Source: Anoxybacterium sp963668245 (GTDB lineage Bacteria; Bacillota; Clostridia; Peptostreptococcales; Anaerovoracaceae). Taken from it: a stretch of DNA of 64,000 nucleotides. A program made the translations under genes and the position numbers. The notes under the pieces were generated by a model that was given only the letters and a program-made list of their open reading frames with translations, did not search any database and was not told the origin of the DNA. Position 1 is the first letter of the stretch; each line of letters begins with the position of its first letter. The stretch lies in assembly GCA_963668245.2 (NCBI GenBank), contig OY764195.2:310001-374000 (forward strand). The letters are read 5' to 3'. Shown piece after piece: positions 61,751 to 64,000 of this stretch.

Positions 61751-64000
61751 ATGAATAAGCGAGTATTACTTATTCTATCAATCACAATGATTTTTCTGTT
61801 TGCCTCGGTCATTCCAGCTAGTGCTATGGTTTCCATCAGCACAGATCCTGTGGACATGGCTGCTCATCTTGAGCAGAATTTTTCTTCAGAAGGCTCGGCA
61901 TATGTCACCGGTAATGTTTATAGTGCAAACGGAGATATCAATGTAAAAGCAAATCCTTCGGCTAATGGGTTTTATTTTCATAAAACTGGCACAGCCTTTA
62001 ATTACCCAAGTTGGTATCAATGGTCTTTTCCAGATTTTCAATATCAAGAATATGAATTGGATGAAACCGAATTTGACGAATCATTTCCAGATTTAGCTGA
62101 CTTTCCAGCTATCGACAATTATGTTGCTTCTGCTACCAATCAGAGCAAGTCCCTTACGATAAGTGAGAACACTCACTATGGTACGTTGACAAATACATCA
62201 AATTCTAACTACACAATTACCCTTGATTTGCAAAATCAAGACTTATATTTGGTAGTAGATAATTTTAACATCAGTGGTTGGCGTAACATAATCATAAAAG
62301 GGAACCATACTTTGTATTTGTTTGTGGATGATTGCACGGGAACTCAGCCTTTGCTTTTGACTTCTAACAAAACCATTGACCCTGATCAGGTATACATTGT
62401 TTCTCATGATTATATTCCTCTTAATGCTGGATACCCATTGTATGGTCACGTATTCTATGAAGGAATGTCCACCATTTCTACAGGTGGTTATGCAAGCATT
62501 GTAGGCAGCTTAGCGACAGATGCTACCACAGTTTCTTTCAGTGGCTCTGATCCAATGAAAGGTCTTGTTTATGCACCGAACGCAGCGGTTACTATGGAAG
62601 GATCTAGTATTATCACTGGTCGTCTGGTAGCAAAGAGCTTGTCTATGATAGGCAGTGCAAAAATCAATTATAGAGACTCAAATATTACTTGGGCCGTTCC
62701 AAGCGCATTGTTAAAGCAAAAATACACCGTCAACGTAACGGCAGACCCAGCAGGTGGCGGTACCGTTTCACCGGGAACGACAACCGTAAATAGTGGTGAA
62801 ACCATAAAGATCACAGCGACGCCTGCTAGCGGATATACCTTTACTGGCTTTACTTCCAATAGCACCTCGATGATTCCTGATGATAGTGGCAATCTAACTG
62901 TAACTGGAAATGTAAATATTGTGGCACATTTTGCTCAGCAAGCAGTTCAGTACGATGTGAATGTCAGTGCAGATCCAGATGGGGCAGGTATCGTTTCTCC
63001 GACTTACGTGAGGGTGAATTCTGGAGAGACCATCACCATCACTGCTACTCCAGCCAGTGGATATACCTTTACAGGGTTTACTTCCAACAACACTGCGATG
63101 GTTCCTGATGGCAGCGGCAATTTGACAGTCACTGGCAACGTAAACGTTGTTGCTCATTTTGAGCAGACCATCAACGATGATTATATCAACGGGATACTTG
63201 GCGAATATTATGATGACAGCGAATTACACGATTATGCACTCCGTATGAAGCGCATCGACGGAAATATTTCAAATAACTTTGGTTATGCGGCTCCTGTAAA
63301 CAAAAATGATTGCATTGAGCCAAATACCTTTTCGATTCGTTGGTCTGGATATATCAAACCGACGGTTACCGGAGATTACTATTTCAAAACATACTCGGAT
63401 GATGGTGTCATTGTCAATGTCAACGGACAGACAGTCATTGAAAACTGGGGGTTGCTCAGCTTGTCCTACAAATCAGCAACAGAAGCAGTTCATCTTGAAG
63501 CAGGGCAGTATTATCCGATTACAGTAGAGTATCAACAGCTTCCTTATTACGCTGCAGTCTTTTTATTCTGGCAGGCTGACGGAGGACAGATGAGTCTTGT
63601 CCCTGAGGCAAATCTTTATATTGAGAAAACAGTTTATGAAGAATATGTCGCATATGAGGATATGACCCAGTATTTCAACCAGATTTCCAAAAATGGGGAA
63701 GGCTTTAAAAACGTATTTTATAGCGAAGACAACGGTGGAAATCGAGTGGATGAATACGCTGAAATCAGCAACATCAATTACGAATGGAGAAATGACGCAC
63801 CTGGTAGCATCTCTAGTGATGTGTTCTATGGTGAATCAGATGGGTATTTAGAAGCTAAGTTCACAGAAGATACCACCTTAACCTTTACGGTAGATGATTC
63901 CATTCGGGTTTGGATCAACGATAACCTCGTGATAGATCAGTGGAACTGGAACAGCAATAGAAAGTTCTCTTACACATTCGCTGCGGAAGCAGGAACAAAG
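61751..64000 (+). CDS. Large secreted surface protein with InlB-type repeats and PA14 domain (copy B, partial at right edge)
   Basis: The frame opens at ATG 61751 (AGTGGGGTG site) and has no stop before the window end (750 codons). A signal peptide (MNKRVLLILSITMIFLFASVIPASA) leads into a beta-rich N-domain that is related to but clearly different from copy A (SAYVTGNVYSANGDI; LDETEFDESFPDLADFP; VYIVSHDYIPLN). From codon ~324 it is almost identical to copy A: two VTADPAGGG-type repeats and the PA14 region. The shared YSANGD and SHSYIP/SHDYIP motifs show that the N-domains are paralogous. It probably serves at the cell surface or in adhesion. Confidence 0.87.
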   Translation, partial: MNKRVLLILSITMIFLFASVIPASAMVSISTDPVDMAAHLEQNFSSEGSAYVTGNVYSANGDINVKANPSANGFYFHKTGTAFNYPSWYQWSFPDFQYQEYELDETEFDESFPDLADFPAIDNYVASATNQSKSLTISENTHYGTLTNTSNSNYTITLDLQNQDLYLVVDNFNISGWRNIIIKGNHTLYLFVDDCTGTQPLLLTSNKTIDPDQVYIVSHDYIPLNAGYPLYGHVFYEGMSTISTGGYASIVGSLATDATTVSFSGSDPMKGLVYAPNAAVTMEGSSIITGRLVAKSLSMIGSAKINYRDSNITWAVPSALLKQKYTVNVTADPAGGGTVSPGTTTVNSGETIKITATPASGYTFTGFTSNSTSMIPDDSGNLTVTGNVNIVAHFAQQAVQYDVNVSADPDGAGIVSPTYVRVNSGETITITATPASGYTFTGFTSNNTAMVPDGSGNLTVTGNVNVVAHFEQTINDDYINGILGEYYDDSELHDYALRMKRIDGNISNNFGYAAPVNKNDCIEPNTFSIRWSGYIKPTVTGDYYFKTYSDDGVIVNVNGQTVIENWGLLSLSYKSATEAVHLEAGQYYPITVEYQQLPYYAAVFLFWQADGGQMSLVPEANLYIEKTVYEEYVAYEDMTQYFNQISKNGEGFKNVFYSEDNGGNRVDEYAEISNINYEWRNDAPGSISSDVFYGESDGYLEAKFTEDTTLTFTVDDSIRVWINDNLVIDQWNWNSNRKFSYTFAAEAGTK
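62720..64000 (+). repeat. 1.28-kb inverted repeat, copy B (continues past the edge)
   Basis: Aligns without gaps to the reverse complement of 34618-35898. The left boundary is sharp at the start of the first internal repeat, where the two proteins stop being alike. Confidence 0.9.

Overview
The window looks like the chromosome of an AT-rich anaerobic Clostridia-type Firmicute. The grounds are Gram-positive ribosome binding sites, a glycyl-radical choline-lyase microcompartment locus, a Mo/Fe-S aldehyde oxidoreductase locus, a lipoteichoic-acid-synthase-type protein, PhoH/PstS genes with TTAACA-type PHO boxes, and clostridial IS elements. I cannot name the species.

Left part (1-8173, minus strand): a choline-utilisation (cut) microcompartment operon. 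In transcription order it holds a DMT-type transporter, a small unknown protein, two BMC shell proteins, an acylating-aldehyde-dehydrogenase-like protein (Ser where the catalytic Cys should be), choline TMA-lyase CutC, its activase CutD, and a third shell protein that runs off the left edge. Upstream is a separate three-gene operon: DUF4125, a TPR plus nucleotidyltransferase-like protein, and an SMR exporter.

11-21 kb: cyclopropane fatty acid synthase; a small phosphate regulon (PstS, PhoH, PhoB-like regulator), each with 11-bp-spaced TTAACA repeats upstream; a zinc-dependent phospholipase-C-like protein; a PAS-GGDEF-HD-GYP protein; an N-acetyltransferase; and an LTA-synthase-like protein.

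21-34 kb (minus strand): a redox locus around a 905-aa molybdenum aldehyde oxidoreductase, with NuoE/NuoF/NuoG-like subunits, a (split) FAD/NAD-Fe-S-CCG oxidoreductase, a polyferredoxin, and a degenerate oxidoreductase paralogue that has lost its Fe-S cysteines. A methyltransferase plus a small CxxC redox protein form a second transcription unit. Both units have sigma-54 -24/-12 promoters, and the sigma-54 activator gene lies directly upstream. Two matching dyads upstream of the main promoter are likely activator sites.

34-64 kb: two large PA14/repeat surface proteins (34.5-36.8 kb minus; 61.7 kb to the right edge, plus) share a nearly identical 1.28-kb inverted segment. Between them is an IS-battered island of about 17.4 kb inserted in tRNA-Ser(GGA), bounded by 20-bp direct repeats. 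It carries an integrase, an excisionase-like protein, a Cro/CI-type divergent switch with four operator boxes, an ImmA-like fragment, a single-chain restriction-modification enzyme, a Kelch/FnIII secreted protein, a frameshifted metallo-beta-lactamase and AbrB, and IS66, IS30, IS21, IS3 and holin remnants. An IS481/IS1202-type element with a 26-bp target duplication sits just outside it. To the right lie ordinary chromosomal genes: a diguanylate cyclase, threonine synthase, glutamyl-tRNA synthetase, tRNA-Glu and a stalk-domain protein.

Several genes are broken by apparent one-base deletions, mostly in short homopolymers. This may be real decay or assembly error.
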